NCBI GenBank assembly: GCA_021777685.1 | Contig: JAJYDH010000402.1 | Location: 1-5,921, forward strand | Reading direction: 5' to 3' | DNA length: 5,921 nt | Origin: Planctomycetota bacterium | GTDB lineage: Bacteria; Planctomycetota; Planctomycetia; Isosphaerales; Isosphaeraceae | In this document: one piece after another, positions 5,640-5,921 of the stretch | How the letters are laid out: every line of letters starts with the position of its first letter | Position numbering within the stretch: position 1 is the stretch's first letter | Position numbers and translations under genes: made by a program | The notes under the pieces: generated by a model | Told to the model about the DNA's origin: nothing | Database searches by the model: none | What the model saw: the letters and a program-made list of their open reading frames with translations, nothing else

Positions 5640-5659
5640 TCAGATTTGCGATCTCAGAT
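5637..5659. repeat. Short direct repeat ATCTCAGAT
   Basis: ATCTCAGAT occurs at 5637-5645 and again at 5651-5659, a 14-bp step, in an AT-richer patch just outside the outer inverted repeat. The surrounding gap 5640-5694 shows no gene and no clear intrinsic terminator for the sulfatase gene that ends at 5695. Confidence 0.5.
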
Positions 5660-5694
5660 CCCGGGGCAGTGGCGGAAACAGGGTGAAATGCGTA

Positions 5695-5921
5695 TCAGTC
5701 CTGCGGGACCAGGCACCATCGGAGCGCCTCGGCCTCGGTCAGGCCGGGCGGGACGGCCAGCCGGCCTCCTCGGGTGGTGGTCAGGCGTTCGAAGATTCGA
5801 TGTCTCAACTCGTTCGCGACCGGCTCCAGCTCGGGCCGGCCTCGGAGGTCGGTCGTCTCGCCGGGGTCGGCTTCGAGGTCGTAGAGACGTTCGTAAGGGC
5901 CGGGGAGAGTGTGATGTGGGG
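5695..5921 (-). CDS. Sulfatase, C-terminal end (5' part outside window)
   Basis: The minus strand is open from the window edge to TGA at 5695-5697, giving 74 residues plus a partial codon. The segment PYERLYDLEADPGETTDL near residues 8-25 is the characteristic C-terminal signature of type I (formylglycine-dependent) sulfatases, where the last strand of the C-terminal subdomain is followed by an E-x-x-N/D-L turn and a terminal helix (here ELEPVANELRHRIFERL). The remaining tail, GGRLAVPPGLTEAEALRWCL, is not diagnostic. The catalytic CxPSR motif and metal ligands lie upstream, outside the window, so activity cannot be judged. Family knowledge: these enzymes hydrolyse sulfate esters, often of polysaccharides, and planctomycetes carry many of them. 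Closely related phosphodiesterase-type members of the same superfamily share this C-terminal signature. Confidence 0.85.
   Translation of the reverse strand, partial: PHHTLPGPYERLYDLEADPGETTDLRGRPELEPVANELRHRIFERLTTTRGGRLAVPPGLTEAEALRWCLVPQD

Overview
The window is GC-rich bacterial DNA. The gene content suggests a planctomycete, probably of the Isosphaeraceae type. The grounds are: the C-terminal end of a type I sulfatase; a secreted redoxin / cytochrome c / copper-monooxygenase-like fusion of a kind typical of Planctomycetota; short membrane proteins beginning with planctomycete-style N-termini (MRISHLLF..., RWKLWHL...); and strong GC3 bias that leaves long spurious antisense frames open. 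The lineage is an inference from family knowledge; there is no rRNA or marker gene here.

Layout. (1) Positions 1-705, plus strand: the C-terminal 234 residues of a protein I do not recognise, followed by a strong GC hairpin (719-747) in the convergent gap. (2) Positions 782-1852, minus strand: a secreted protein combining a DUF1579/lipocalin-like domain, a YHS-type four-cysteine site, a Lys/Ala-rich linker and a TPR-like tail. (3) Positions 1970-3814, minus strand: a 614-residue secreted multidomain redox protein with a redoxin domain, one CxxCH haem site and a complete set of candidate PHM/DBM-type copper ligands. (4) Positions 3815-4519: a 705-bp non-coding stretch holding a palindromic repeat element (3989-4107) and a degenerate array of about 42-bp repeats (about 4193-4405). 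(5) Positions 4520-4912 and 4979-5278, minus strand: two small integral membrane proteins, probably one operon, behind a recognisable promoter (5327-5356). (6) Positions 5279-5694: a second, larger copy of the same palindromic repeat family (5461-5604) inside an outer imperfect inverted repeat (5413-5639). (7) Positions 5695-5921, minus strand: the last 74 residues of a sulfatase that starts outside the window.

How the parts fit. Every gene after the first is on the minus strand. The 782-1852 and 1970-3814 genes lie 117 bp apart with no good promoter between them, and both encode exported proteins with probable metal or redox sites, so co-transcription and a shared periplasmic role are reasonable guesses but not shown. 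The two palindromic elements share the same perfect 28-bp terminal inverted repeats and sit in minus-strand intergenic gaps. They look like non-autonomous, dispersed REP/MITE-like units; no transposase or RAYT gene is present in the window. They are the most distinctive unexplained structure here.
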